Under the pieces are notes generated by a model. The model was not told the DNA's origin. It did no database searches and saw nothing but the letters and a program-made list of their open reading frames with translations. The position numbers and the translations under genes were made by a program. Below, one piece after another: positions 10,770 through 23,949 of a stretch of 60,000 nt of DNA (position 1 is the first letter of the stretch; each line of letters begins with the position of its first letter). This DNA comes from Polytrichum commune (Eukaryota; Streptophyta; Polytrichopsida; Polytrichales; Polytrichaceae): assembly GCA_950295325.1 (NCBI GenBank), contig OX485805.1, positions 8,930,501 through 8,990,500 on the forward strand. Reading direction: 5' to 3'.

Positions 10770-13060
10770 CATCTAAGGTAGACGTACCTAATTTGGCTAG
10801 TATCTTATCTTATCTTATCATATATTTGAGTGGTATATGCTTCGGTGGTGGCTCCACTGGAACACGGATAGCAAAGAGACTTGTGTTTGAAAGAGATGAA
10901 ATTTTGTGTTGAAAACATGCGAATTTTTTTAGGTTCAATGATCAACGTGATTTGGGGAACCTAATGTATGACCATTTGACGAGCATAAGAATTTTCATTT
11001 TGATGGTGATATTCTTATGAGCTCCAAAACTTATGAGGAAAGTGGCGACGACCTCGATTTGGATCTAGTAATCATCGCGAACAAAGCGTGTTTCTTTATC
11101 CTAGGAGAAGTAGGCTAGTCAAAAAGAGAAAGATAATAAAAAGTAATCATTTCAGATTAATCTATCTTACCTTATCATTTGCTCAAACAATGTAGTTGAA
11201 AATGAGGCACACTTTGTGGTAGGGAGTCTCCTCTACAACTATGATGGAGATAAGTTCCTTTCATTGTGTTGAGAATGTAGTACGTGCTAGAAATTTCAAG
11301 GGTATCTAGTTACTTTGATAAACATACATATTGCTTACTATATTTTCAATTATCTTGTTGGATATTTGAAACATTGCAGTTAATCCATAATTACAATATG
11401 AGATGTCATGTTTAGTGATGCAATAGACTTTTGATAAAGAAAAATCCCACGCACCCACCCTTGCTTCACTTAATGAAGAATAGAAAAGAGAATGCCTTTG
11501 CAAAAGAGGATGATCAAGGTTTAAGTTTGGAAAGCTTTGAAAAATAAAACAACTCTCTCTCTCAATTCCTTGGACATATTGCAATGTGCCTATAACAATC
11601 TCAATAAGTAGTGTGTCAAGCTTGGGGGGTGCACTGTACTAAACATGTACGAGTATACGTGAGTGCACAGGAGGGGTATTGATTTGGACCTTGCCATATT
11701 ACGTATACATATGGTATACATGTTATAATTTATAGTTACGTACATATATGGAAGGCCTTTAAAAAGTATACAATAATTGTACTTATATGGTACTGTTACT
11801 ATACTACATATCATAAGTTTTCATATTGGATGAAATCGTTGGGTAATCGTTGGGTAATCGTTGGGTGGAGTATAGGGATCAAATTGACGTGATGGACCGT
11901 CCATCAAACGTGGAGATTGGTTTATGTTGGTATCAAAAAGGGGCTAACAACAAGTGGACATATGATCTTACTGATCATTTGATGGTAGACTTAGAGACAA
12001 TAATTGCATTGGCAACAATGACATGTATTGGTGAATCAAATGTTTATGAGTTACATCCGGGAGATGAAAAAAAATTCAACGACTTCGCTGATGAAAGCTA
12101 GGATATTTTGTTATACATATTATAGGGGTTGATTATTGTTCAAAAGTATATTTGTATACTTATGTTAATGACTATATATGAATGGATGTTTTTTTGTGTA
12201 TACATATTGTCACTTGTATATTTATTGTTGCAATTGTATGTGTATTACTTCATTTCACAAAAAATAACTTGTATATAGGGGGTTTTTAGAGTATGTAGCG
12301 AACGCACGTGATTCTAGGTTTTACTGAAAGGTGCACCCCCCGAGGTGTCAAGGTGAACATTGGCATCTCGATAATCATCACTTTTTCTTCTTGTATTTCT
12401 TTGATTTTGATACCTCAATCTCTACCAATTTTCTTTGAGGCAATGGCAAGGAAAAGAGACAATCAATCCCTATTGAGAGCAATCCTTAGTATGATGGTTG
12501 CCCTAGCCACCTTCCAAATATGGGAATTGCAAGCCATTGCCACTTGGCAGCCTTCAAAATAACAATATAGGTACCCCCCCCCCAACCCCGCCCCAACCAA
12601 TCCCAACATTGCTTCACCTACAATATCCACGATGGCATTTTTGGCCAATGCTCGCCTCCGCACATTACTTATTAGTGTGTAGCCAAGTAAACTCCTCCCT
12701 ATTCGCTCCACTAGGAATTCTTTATAATAGCGGTGTTAATGTGTATCTCAAAATCTCTTTTAATCATGAACATGGTTTGGGTGATAGGTGATTTGGAGCA
12801 TGTTTGGTATTGCAATTGCGGTAGATAATGGGGGCCTCCATATTTGGCAATTATATGCTTGGCAAACGCTTCATAATTAAGACCAAGTTGGCTTTGAGTG
12901 TTCAAAGCTTGTATCAGTTGTTTTCCTATGCAAATCACGTATTTTGGTAGGAAGGAGGTAGTACTCATGCCAAACATTCCTTGGGATACATGGGTGAATA
13001 TGTTTGTTATGTTTCTAGGAAAATTACATAATTCCTTAGTTAGTTTGCTTTGAATTTTGT
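10770..13060. other. Intergenic, mostly unassigned
   Basis: Contains a short (atctt)n run near 10801, a threefold 'gttgggtaatc' repeat near 11837-11868 and one 83-residue open frame described separately. No gene structure was recognised elsewhere. A run of ten C at 12574-12583 marks one of several G/C homopolymers. Confidence 0.5.
11850..12101 (+). other. Unrecognised 83-codon open frame
   Basis: Begins at or just after a threefold 'gttgggtaatc' repeat and ends in TAG. The composition is protein-like (balanced charged residues, 'WVEYRDQIDVMDRPSNVE', ending 'DEKKFNDFADES'), unlike the surrounding low-complexity frames. The start codon is not ATG, so the frame may continue from an unseen upstream exon or be a fragment of a transposase. 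I do not recognise the family. It could equally be chance. Confidence 0.2.
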
Positions 13061-13064
13061 ATAG

Positions 13065-13410
13065 TTATTTCTCAGGGGGGGGGGGGAGTAATCATTGGTT
13101 GGAGTAGCAATATACGTGCAAACAAATGATAGGGTATTTAAAAAACATGGGGGCAAAAAATTATAAATGGACTTAAGAGTAATATAGGGTATCAAAAATG
13201 GCACTGGACATCTTTAAAGTACTATAGGGTATGAAATAATAGGTAATTTGGAATTATAAGTAATGCAAGCCATTTTTCTATTAACCCAAAGTAGAAATTT
13301 ACATAATGATAGCATGTGAATTGAAAGTAATACCCCCCTATAAAATAATGGTTGTTCGCACCTATATCCTTAACTTTTTAACACATTGCCCCCCCCCCCC
13401 CGAGAGTTAT
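13065..13410. mobile_element. Candidate MITE with poly-G termini
   Basis: The left end has 'gttatttctca' followed by G12 (13075-13086). The right end has C13 (13389-13401) followed by 'gagagttatt', giving rough inverted symmetry. Just inside, 'atatacgtgcaaacaa' on the left resembles 'atataggtgcgaacaa' in the reverse complement of the right. The interior is AT-rich with 'atagggtat' repeated. No clean target duplication is visible, so it is a weak but plausible element. Confidence 0.4.
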
Positions 13411-13509
13411 TTAATGTATGAATTCAAGAAGGGCATGATAGGCATAGGCTATTGTCCTTGGGATCGTGAGCAATGTTGTTTGGTTGCCTTTTCTCGAGTG
13501 AACAGTAGT

Positions 13510-13925
13510 TGAATTTAACCATAAATTCCAAACAAAGAATGTGAGAGAAGTTGGTAGAGGTGTGTGTCGGGGTTTGCAACCAACGTGTTCATATGAAGAG
13601 GACCAACACACATCCTTATAGCATAGTAAACCGGTGCTCATTACTACAACTTCCCACAACCATACAAGCATAACTTAGGGTCTACAACCGGTGGTCTCTT
13701 GCCATCTATTCCTCGAGCCAACTTTATAAAAAATATTGACCTCCAAAACCCTCAATACTACCCTATTTGTCTTCCAAACTTACCTTATCAATTACTAGTA
13801 AAAGTTATCCCAATAATCCCTACAATATTGGCGGCAAAGGTAAGCTTGATGACATCGCATTTGCTTACATCAGCAACTTGCCATCAATTTCTCGAAAAAC
13901 CTACTTAATTGATAACCAAAATATT
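13510..13925 (-). mobile_element. Ty3/gypsy-type pol fragment, second copy
   Basis: About 80-90% similar over about 400 bp to 17420-17820, in the same orientation. Shared stretches include 'ggaccaacacacatcctta', 'ctatttNtcttccaa' and 'ggtaagcttgatgacatc'. On the minus strand both translate around 'KDVCWSSSYE', just upstream of where the integrase core lies in the 17.4-kb copy. Here the integrase is missing and the sequence is full of stops, so it is a fragment left by deletion or rearrangement. Confidence 0.7.
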
Positions 13926-13929
13926 GCCT

Positions 13930-16550
13930 CGGTTGCTAGCTTCAAACATGTCCTCAAGTTTGAATCTTCAATCGTTGTCATCGGCGTTTGTCGATAAGTT
14001 GAGTGTTTTGTCGCAACGTGTTATGAGGATTCCATCAGCTCAAGGTTGCATTAACGATCCTTCCAAATGATCAAAATTGTTGAAGCAAATGCCTTGTGTG
14101 TTGGCACCTGCCTTTATTGAATTGTAACAATGTGCTCATGAACATTAGAAATTGTTCGAGTTGTTTGCTTAAGACAAAGTAAGCATTCGGCGGTTCTTTT
14201 TGGATCATGGCACTATTGTTTTAGTTTGGGCTTGGTGGTGAAGTATTTGCAACAACAAGGCATGCACGGTTAAGGTCATCTTCCATATCTTCTTCAGAAT
14301 CGTTGAAATCTATTTCTATTTCACGTTTGATTTCTAGTTTGGAAGGGCAATTCTATGTTGTGCAAAATATTTTAGATTGGTGGGTAATAGGGGCAACACA
14401 TGTGGTTTTTCTCTCAACGATTTGGGGGATGAGGAGAAAACCTTCTTCACCAAGGTCGTTAAGGGCTTCAACCTTGTCATCTCGATGTGGTAATGTAGAA
14501 TTGCCATGTTCATTAGTTGGACAAGCCAAGGCCAATGGCTCAGGTTGTGCTAGGAATTATGTAAGCTATATTTTTTCATGATAATTTGTAGCAAGTCACA
14601 ACTTTTTTTCCCTTGCAATCCAACTCAAAATCATTGAGGTTGTCGTGTGAAATTTGGGGAAAATGGGATTGGCTTTGGAGAGGTCCTTGATACATCGGTC
14701 TACTTTGGCTAATAGTGCATAGTAATAACTTTGCTAATAATGGCTACAATATTCTCCGTCACTTTTGCTTTGGCTCTTGCACCCTCCATATTTGTAGTGA
14801 AGGTTTTTAGTTTAAACTAAGAAGTCTTTAGCTTTGGTGATTTCAAAGAAAGATGTCTTGATAGTTGATCAAAGGTGGTGTATTTATGAGCCAATTGGCA
14901 AGCTAAATTGGGGGAAGGTTTAATCGCAACAAGTTGGGTTTGTAATTGAGCAATTATGTCATAGGCTTGGGCGAGTTGTTTCATTTGACTTTGGTGTAAT
15001 AAGCCAGATTGTCACAAGCTTGACAACATTTGCCGATTCGAGGAGCTCCAGCTTGACAATGCATGGTGGTGAGCTCAAAGGCACGGTCAACAATTGTGGT
15101 TGGAAAAATATAATAGTTTTGGACTAGGCTTGTTGGTATCATTATCGTGGGAACTTGTGGCTCTGGTGGTTGTGGCTATGGTGGGATTTCTTACGAATTC
15201 TATAGGAGGTGCAATGACATCTTTGAGGTCAATCAAGTTGCATATGATGCATAATCCAAGTGGCTGAACCAATATTGAATGTACGATGTTAGAAACAATC
15301 CAATAGCCATGCCACCCAATGGTTTGGACCTAAAATGCCAAAATGTCCAGCAAAGAGCTTCGTCAATGAGGATGGGTTGGCATATCTTCTCCCCACGTCT
15401 ACCATCATGAGGATAACGAGTATATTTCAAGTACAAATTGTAAAGTGTTACAGAAAAATACGAAAGATAATGCTCTCTCCAAATACTTGCTCCATTCCGG
15501 TTTTAGTCTCCCAATTTCTTTGACATCATAACCCATGTCCTTAGAAGCAAATCCCTGACCCAATCCAAAATGCATGAATGCGGGACAACACAATTTTGAT
15601 GGTAAGCCACCATTGACATTGCATTGCAATGTTTTTGTTAGATACTTACATCTCCAAGGTGTGAACTGACAATTCCTTCGATGGTGCTCTCACTGTGTTT
15701 TTGTTGCAATACGGCCAAAACAAAATTGGTGGCACCATGCCGGGTTAAAAGTGGTTGCTAGGTTTCATAAATCTCCACAACCCAACTCTCCAACACCATG
15801 CCCATAATTTTTCTTGCCATGGCACTCGGATTCCTATCGATATGCACATAATTGATGAGGATTGAGTAAATAAAAACCATGGGAGTTTTTAGATAATGTA
15901 ATTGTGGATGTATTCAATGTTATGGACAAATAATGCATAGTAAACCAAAAGATGTGAGATTTGTAGTGAAAAAATGTCATACATATGAGTTATGTAGGTT
16001 AACAATGAATCGTTGGCATGGTACATATGATGATAATCAATTTCCAAAGTAAGATGTGTTTGATAGTTACAAGAAACAAATAATTGAATTGCTAAAAACT
16101 AGGTTGATGTGGGTGTCTCTAGCGTTCCCCTTGAGTTAGCCCAAAGATGTCTTAAAGTGACAATAATTGAATATGCTAATGGTCAACAAGCAAGTGCCAG
16201 GAGATGTGCAATGGATATACCATTTGAAATGTATATGGGAAGGACTTGAGTAAATCAACGAAGAGAAAGAGAAAACATGAAGACATGGGCATAGATGGTA
16301 GTGGTGTGTGACAAAGTAAGGATAAGACGAGGGGAATAACATGGAGAGAGATAACACAAAACATAAATGATTTGGATGTAAAGGGATTTGGTGGGTCATT
16401 GGCAATAATTGCACATGAATTAACCGGTATTGAAGCAATGGATTGAGACTTGTTTGCTTCTTTGGCGAGTTCTTCACGTAGTTGATGATGAATTTCTTGT
16501 AGACTAGGTGTTTCCATTGAGTTGGCTTCGGATAGGTGATATGCTTTCAA
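13930..16550. other. Unassigned, probably decayed retroelement DNA
   Basis: Lies between two copies of the same gypsy-type fragment. Minus-strand translations in several frames look protein-like but are broken by stops (for example 15087-15629) and match no domain I can name. It may be the remaining interior of the same or a related element. Confidence 0.35.
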
Positions 16551-16559
16551 TTTATTTGT

Positions 16560-17820
16560 ATTGAGAATGGCGCCATCAACATCATAGTTCTTGGTTTCAA
16601 CCAATAACATAGTATTATTCGGTAGAGATAATTGGACTCGATACAAAATTAGGGTCCTATCCATTGGTTGTCAAATTTTGCTTTTTGAATTTTGGGGTCC
16701 CAAGGACACCAAAGCTCGAGGTCTCCTTTTGAGAATGTGCGTGGGGTTTGGGATGGCTGAAAGTATTTAGTCGTAAAATTTTGTCGGTGTTGTATGTTAC
16801 CATGCGCATTGTTATGAACTTCCTCGTGGTGGGGTAGTTCCTCCATACGAGCTGCTATTACTCAATGAGGAGAATAGTCCTTAGGTTGGGTGAGTGTGAA
16901 TGTGGGGGCAACATATCTAGTGGGGAGTAACGGTTGTGTACTGTAGACTAGTTTGAAAGGTGAATGTTTGGTAGCAAACTTGTAGGCTACCTGATAAGCC
17001 CAAAGAGTTGTTGAAAAACAATCGTGCCAACGGTTTCATACTCAAGCACAAAGTGTTTTGACATATTGAGCAATGTTTTTTTTGGGGTCAATTATGCCTA
17101 GCCGTTACATTGTCGATAGTAAACCATTGTAGTTTGATGATTTATGACATGGTCATGCATCATTCTTTCAATTACCTTGTTTACAATATGTGGCCCTTGA
17201 TCGGCAATTATTTCCAATGGACACCCAAAACGGGTTATGATGATTTCAATGTAGCAGCTACTGCCTCCGTATTGGTTTGTAAGGGACTTGCTTCGACTTC
17301 ATTGTATAGTTGGTAGTTGCGATAACTTTTTTTCCCCTTGCTTGGTGGTGGGTTAGATGGGCATGTTGAAGTCGTTCCCCCATCACATGAAGGGCCAAGC
17401 AAGGGAACCAGTTGAAGTGGCAAGGTTCCAATCATAAATTCCAAATAAAGGATATGAGAGAATTTAGCAAAGGCATATGTCAAGGTTTAATACCAACTCA
17501 TTCATACGAAGAGGACCAACACACATCCTTATGGCGTAGTAAGCATGTGTTTTTTTAATAACAACTTTCCACAACCATACAACCATAAGTTATTGGTAGT
17601 CTCATGTCATCTATTCCTCAAGCTAACTTTGTCAAAAATGCCAACCTCCAAAACCCTCAATCCTACCCTATTTATCTTCCAATCTCGCCTTAGCAACTAC
17701 TAAAAGTTTCCCCAAGAATCCCTACAAAATTGGTAGCAAAGGTAAGCTTGATGACATCACATTTGCTAACATCAACAACTTGCTATCAAGTTCTCAAAAA
17801 ATCTGCTTAAGACAACTGAA
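16560..17820 (-). pseudogene. Ty3/gypsy retrotransposon integrase, degenerate
   Basis: Three pieces of an integrase can be read on the minus strand, in different frames. First, 'EVEASPLQTNTEAVAATL' (about 17310-17250), like the 'KWAEA.PL' start of the core. Second, 'FGCPLEIIADQGPHIVN' followed by 'TTMVYYRQCNG' (about 17235-17100), which keeps the second catalytic Asp in ADQG. Third, 'LWAYQVAYKFATKHSPFKLVY' (about 17010-16945) ahead of a GPY/F-like module with 'KFDNQWIGP' and 'LNTNKLKAYH' (about 16670-16540). Stops and frameshifts lie between them. The expected glutamate region after 'NG' is destroyed. It is inactive. No flanking LTRs were recognised. Confidence 0.8.
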
Positions 17821-18225
17821 AACTATACATGGTATGATCATTGCATTGAGGATGTGAATTTTTTTGTTTGATGGTGGTTGGCCATGTCATCACTTGTTTG
17901 TTTTTCTTTTTGGTTTTTTTTTCCCATGATAGTTTTTATTTAATTTTTCCATTTAAGCATGCGGACAAGGTGGATTCCTAGGTAAGTGTATGATGCATTT
18001 GTGAAAGATTTGGGAAGGGTTCGTTTTTGAAAATGATGTTTTGTCTCAAGGTTGACACTTAGTTTGACTTATGGGAACCATGTGTGACAAGGTTATAATT
18101 TTTTTGGGGTTATTAGTTGTTGACAAGCAAATAAAAAATGCATTCTATTAGGTAATTTTCTAAGTGTGCATATATTGTAGTACCTTTCAATTATTTTGAA
18201 AGGTTGGGGTGAGTTATTTTTATGT

Positions 18226-18280
18226 AATATATGTTTATTATAACTTAACAAATGTAATATATGTTTATTATAACTTAACA
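18226..18280. repeat. 28-bp tandem duplication
   Basis: The unit 'atgtaatatatgtttattat' plus 'aacttaaca' occurs twice in direct succession with no differences, so the duplication is recent or conserved by chance. No gene context. Confidence 0.75.
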
Positions 18281-18639
18281 AGCGGTTTGTCACAAGAATG
18301 CTATGATGTATGATTATCCTCCACTTGTAGCCAATTCTAGGTGGTTGTTCAACCAAGGCCAAACTTTGGCTCATTTCTAAAACCATCTCAAAAGGCATAT
18401 CCAATAATTCATTGCAATGCGGTTTAGCCTCAAAGCAATTTCATAATTCCACTATACAATATAAATTCACACAAAATAGATATGCACTCAAGAACAACAT
18501 TATTTGTTTTTATTGCAAAACCATAGACCAATGATAAATGATTTATACCATGGTATCCTAAAAATAATAGAAACTTAATATCATGGAATTTATATAGGGC
18601 CCTACATTATTTTGAACTCAAAGTCACATATTGTGTGAG

Positions 18640-20960
18640 GCTTGTTTATTCTAATAATACTTCAATTTACCTTTATACCAACAATAAAACTAATTTTAGG
18701 GAGTGTTGGCCCAGGTGTTTTGTGCTTATATAAATGCTTTGAATGTGGTAGGGTTAATTTAGATTTTTTTGGGCATCGTATGATTGCACATTTGAATATG
18801 TTGAGGTCTAGGTGTGCCCATTCTGAGATTTTTTGGAGTTCATTATTTTGTGATTGGATTTGTGCAATAAGGTATGTGACGATGGCGAAGTCGTTTGCAT
18901 ATGTTGTGGTGGTGTAGATCATCATGGAGGTGTTGAAGTGATATTTGATGTTATTAGTTTAGAGCCATCTTAGTAATGGGTGCAAAAAGATGATGAAGAG
19001 ATAGGGCTTTAGTGTGTCTTCTTGGATTGTACCTATGCTAATTTGGATTGGGGAGGTGGCTCCGAAGTGGCTCCCACGGAAGGAGGTAGTGGAGTTTGTG
19101 TATATGTTGCCGATTGATTTCTCTACATCCTTTGGGTATCCTAGGTCTTCCATAAGTGTTTGTGTGAGGGTGTGTGACTATCCATTATTGCTCTGCTTAA
19201 TTGAAGCTTACTCCCATGATCATCGAACAACCTCTTTATTGTCTTCACAATGGCGGATTGAGATTCTTTTTGAGGAAGATTGTTTACCAAGAGTGTAGTG
19301 CTAATGTGGAGTTTAGATGGGTTGTCAGCTTTCCTATCATGGATGATGCTAACCCTGAGTTTCTCATTATTGTGTATTAATCCATGCTCCAATATTGTGT
19401 CTCTTGCTTCTTCAAAGGCGAGAGTGAGGAAGGCAACGTCTTTGTCCAATTCTAGTTTGTCAATGTCCATAATTTGTGTTGATTCCCCTCGTAGTGGTTC
19501 TCTTTCACCAAGCTCTTGAAGATGCTATTTATGGAGTTGTTATGAAGAGTATCAACCTTGAGGTGGAATTGAAGATTTTAGGCCTTCTTGACTAAATCAA
19601 ATATTTTCACAACTTTGTTGATAATGTGTGCTCCATCTTCCATCTCCGTCATGGACGTTTGGCATCCCTTCAAGATTGCAGTTGCATCCTTGGGGGAGTA
19701 TCGGACGTGGACTTTGATGAACCCTACCAATTTGCTCAGGATGGATGCTTTGTGACATGTCCCCCCTTGTGTGACTTCTCCTTTGTGCACGTTGGAGGTT
19801 GTGGTGTACTCCTGCACTTCTCCTTTCCTTCTCTTTGCGCTATTTGTGTGACATATTTCATCATTTTGTGGACTCTTGTAGGGTGTGTTAACTACTGAGT
19901 ATGTAATGTATTGTCCGATGATGACTTGAAGTTCATTGGCAACTGCATAATTGTGGTGAGAGGAGATTTGTGATGAGTTACCCCCATGCTCTGGTCAGAT
20001 ATTCTTAATCCCCATGTCAAGATCATAGTCAAGATGAGGGGTTGGTGCTAGATTGTGAAAAAGGCTCCTTGGCTTGCTTGCCCCCTAATTGTGGTTGGCC
20101 TCCCATGGTTGTTTGTTGTCCTTTCTTGACCCTCCATTGGACCATGTCTGCAACATGTTTCTCTCATGCATGGCATTCCTTCTTTCCATTGTTCATCCTA
20201 TGGGCTCCTCATAAAACCTTCTTTTGCAGTATTTGTTGACTCCACCTCCATAGTTGTTGGACGTGGTGGTTGATTGGCGGTGAGTGACATGTTTGGTGAT
20301 TTTGGAGGTTAAATCCTTTTGTTTATGTACTTGAGAGATTGTCTTGGATTGTCGGGCCATTGGGCTTGATGTTTGTTAACAATTGGGGATTGTTTGGCAT
20401 TTTGTTGTGCATGGTTGCTATTAGTGCAACAATCAAAAGAATTTAGTGGCATCAACCTATTGTGGGCTTTATATGCCTTTGCTAGCCATGGTAGGATTTG
20501 GTAGGCTATGGATTTTGGTTTGCATGCATGCCTGATGTTTTGATGCCAATGTTGCCAATTTTGGCAAAGTTCTTGGTTGTTGTTAAGTTGATGAATGTAT
20601 GTTGGGGTTTCTTTTTGTAGAATTGGCCCTCGCAAGAGGTTGAACTTGGTTGTGGCCAGACTTGTGGCGAGCCAATGGCTTGCTTTGTGTTCATGTGCAA
20701 TGGCCAATGTTGGAGTTCCCCAAGGTGTATGGCTACATTTGACCATCGTGTGTAGGCATGTTTATGCACTAGCCTGTAGTATGGTGGTTTACAGAAGTCA
20801 TTGGTTGTTGACGGTGCCATTGTAGGTGGTTTGCATTGGTGTAGTACACGTGATTTTTTGCCTTTATTTTGGAGAGGCTTAAGGTGTGTGCATTGTGGGT
20901 GTTGGGATTGGACTAGAAATAAAGAAAAGAAAGACGACACTGATGTTGCCACTCGCATGA
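18640..20960 (-). pseudogene. Non-LTR (LINE-like) retrotransposon relic with partial reverse transcriptase
   Basis: Minus-strand reading in order: possible ORF1-like segments (20958-20309; 19817-19578; 19470-19141), then reverse transcriptase motif B at 19153-18959 ('GTIQEDTLKPYLF' followed by 'PLLRWL'), then the catalytic block as 'YANDFAIVT' at about 18900-18876 followed by 'SEWAHLDLN'. The YxDD aspartates are changed: the first is Asn and only one Asp remains. The endonuclease and the first half of the RT are absent. The ORF1-like part stops within a few bases of the RT fragment near 19150, which suggests an internal deletion joined them. No poly-A tail was identified. Confidence 0.7.
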
Positions 20961-20999
20961 ATTATGGGGTTGCTTCATTTCGAGTTGGTCTTAATCTAT

Positions 21000-23680
21000 A
21001 TGCAATCCTAAAACATGCATTATGAGAATTAGATGGCTCCAGATGACTACTACCTCCTTTCAAAGGTGAACACCTTGAACAGGCACGGACAAGTTGGCTA
21101 GCACCTATCTCCCTCAAGGGCAGACCCCCTAGGTTCCCATATGGTTGGTTGAAATATCCAACTCACCCGCATATTAATGAACACAATAAGGAGTATTAAA
21201 AGCCTACTTGGACCCCAAGAAGGGCAGTCAACCGATTAGTGCTCTCAAAAGAAAGATCACAAGATTATTTGCCAAATTTTTGAGCTTCACAACTGATTTA
21301 GAAGGTGGAAATTAGAATGATAGGAGTCCACACACATAGGATTGAATCACATACGACTGAGAAAACACCAATGAACCCTAAGAATGTGAATTAAGCCTAA
21401 TTAAGAAGGAATGAAGGAGTAAAAGACATATATTGTCATTAGAAACCTCAACCCAACATGAAAATAATCCTTATAGACACTAGCTCAGTCTTCCTTGAAC
21501 CTAGTACCTTGGTTTGTTGCCCTTGGGTTAGTTTTAAGTGATAGCAAAACCTCAACTACAATGATAATTCCTTTCCTCCCACCTATACTAAAAACACCAA
21601 AAACCATCGTCTGGATTTTCTAGTTCAAACCAATTTGACCCCTAAATTGAGGTCAGAGACCAAGTCATTTAGTGTAATAATACCTAGTTGGAATGAAATC
21701 AACAACAAACTTAAGAGGCACAAGTTTTTTTCACACCCTTGCATAGCACACCAAATAATCATTTTAGTGTGGGCCATAGTAAATCTCTAGAACCCACACT
21801 ATCAACCCATGCCAACTTTAGAGTGTAAAATCAATGTGGGTCGCATTGATTGTTTCTTTAAGATTATGATTTGGTTGACTATTATAATAAAGGTTGTTTT
21901 TGTCGTTGAATTAATACTCAAGGCATTGGTTGACAATTCCAGGATGACTAAAAAAGAAGACTTGAGGTCTTTGACCCACATTATTTTCACATTGACTAGA
22001 AAATCGGTGTGGCCCACATGAGTGATCTCCACATAAATTTTCCGCTTGCACCAATAGGACTATTTAGTGTAGTTGTCAAGAACCAACAGTCATAAATTAA
22101 CTGCCAAACCTATGGGGAACATATTCTTGCTATATTCTTTTACTCGAATAAGATTGGCAAAACGACATCCATGGTAACCATATATGATGGTAACCCTTTC
22201 CCATACGTGACGTTATTGTTTATTTTACCTATATGAACGTAGTTGATCATGAAACTCTAGGGTTGATTTTGGACACACCTATAATCAATGCTTTGAAATT
22301 TCAAAGTTTAATACACATATGATGTCCACAAACTACATCCTAAAGAATCTTGAATTCGTCATTTAATCACCAACAAGACTTATCAAAAATCAAGACAATT
22401 CAATAGTTTTAATTATTGCACTAAAATACTTACAAGAAAAAAGTGTAGGGATAATTACCATACCCTTGTAACTTGAGGTGAGCAACATGCCCCATCATTG
22501 TAAGGGAGGCCCTTGTGACGACTTTTTGTAAAACCTCTGGTTTGGGCGTGTGTGGCATGATGTTCTCAAATTGAGACTGATATATGGAGAATCTTCAAGT
22601 AAGGGAAGCCTACACAATTTTACAAAGGCCAACTACATCATGTACGCCAAGGCAGCTTGGAAACGGGTGGTCAAGTAAAGTCAACTTCTCTGCTAAAGCT
22701 ATGTTCCAAGGCTTCGACCAAATGTGGGGAGCAAGGAATGTCCTTTGTAGAAGGTGCAATATGAAAGTCATTTGGAATTGGAAATGGCAACACAATTAGG
22801 TAGTTCAGTTTTTGATAGTTTTTTGGGTGGTCAGGGGTTGTCCTTGGCTGGTGAGTGGGGGTTATCCTTGGCTTGGTGGGTCCAGGGGTTGTTTGTGGTG
22901 GGGTTGTGATATTGTTTCTTTTATGTGGCCGTGTTTCGTGTGGATGGTTTCGCGTCCAAAGGGGCCCGCCTCCTCTCGTGGTGCGCGTGTTTTCCCTTTG
23001 GTTCTTGATGCATTTGGCGTTGGCCTTTGGTCTTCTGCCCCCCAAAAAAATATTGTGGCAATATCATATGCTTTCAAGTTTGTTAATATCCTTAAATATA
23101 AACTACTACAATCAATTGAAATCCAGAAATCGTAATAAAAAAAAGTACAAATAAATGTAATCACCTCACAACATCATCCCTCACCCAGGCATCACTTTCC
23201 TAGTGTATATGTTAGTCAATTTCCCAGTGGCAGGAGGGAATACCCAAAAAAAAATGCAAACTGCATATCACTACATTGATTGTCCCATTTGGTGCACATG
23301 GTACTATTTCTCAAAACATCCACTATTTTGCCAAATCTTTAAAATAGTAAGGGTTGAAATCTTTGTTGAATGATATGAATTTCATGAAAATACATGTTCA
23401 TTTATCATATCTTTCAAGAAAATTAGTGCGTGTTCTAAGATGTTTGTATACTACATAATTTGTTTTGGTCAGCTCGAAGAGGTTATTTCTTTTTCTTTTT
23501 CTTTTTATTTGGTGCCACTCACTTGAGGCATCTCCTAACACTGAGAAACTGAAGAGAAGCTTGTATTGAGAGTCTCCGGCACTTTGACACTTTGGGCTCC
23601 CAAAACCCCGGATCTTATGGTGGCATTAATTTCCCACATGCACTATTAGCCCACCCTCACTAAATGGGGTAATCAATGTA
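21000..23680. other. Intergenic, nothing firmly recognised
   Basis: No gene recognised. A GT-rich segment at 22800-23040 ends in 'cccccc' plus seven A (near 23039-23047), which resembles the 3' tail of a retroposon. No coding domain precedes it, so I do not call an element. Confidence 0.4.
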
Positions 23681-23682
23681 GC

Positions 23683-23925
23683 TACTTACATACCAATAAA
23701 CAGGGAGAACCGACCACTAATTACAAATGAAACAACTAAGTTTGAGGAGTGACCGGTTGAAGTTCAAGACTTTAGGAAAAAACATAACAACCATATTAGA
23801 GGAATTTAGAGAATATACCTCAAATTAATAAAGAAATGCCAAAAGATGTCAACATGTAATTGGGTTGGACTAGGAAACACTAGGATTCGACTTACTATGC
23901 CCAAAACTCTCCCCGAACACTATTG
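23683..23925 (-). repeat. Dispersed repeat family A, copy 2
   Basis: Reverse-complement copy. It includes 'gaccggttgaagttcaagac', 'atgtcaacatgtaattggg' and ends near 'ctccccgaacac'. It directly adjoins the half-palindrome at 23950-24470, whose full-length relative at 37578-39008 also holds a family A copy, although at a different point and in the opposite orientation. Confidence 0.75.
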
Positions 23926-23949
23926 TGTACATGAGTCGTGACTTAGGCC

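Noticed and set aside
13510-17820. The two similar segments as a pair of LTRs bounding a retrotransposon
   Set aside because: The repeated segment translates as pol sequence and the integrase lies right beside one copy on the wrong side for an LTR arrangement.
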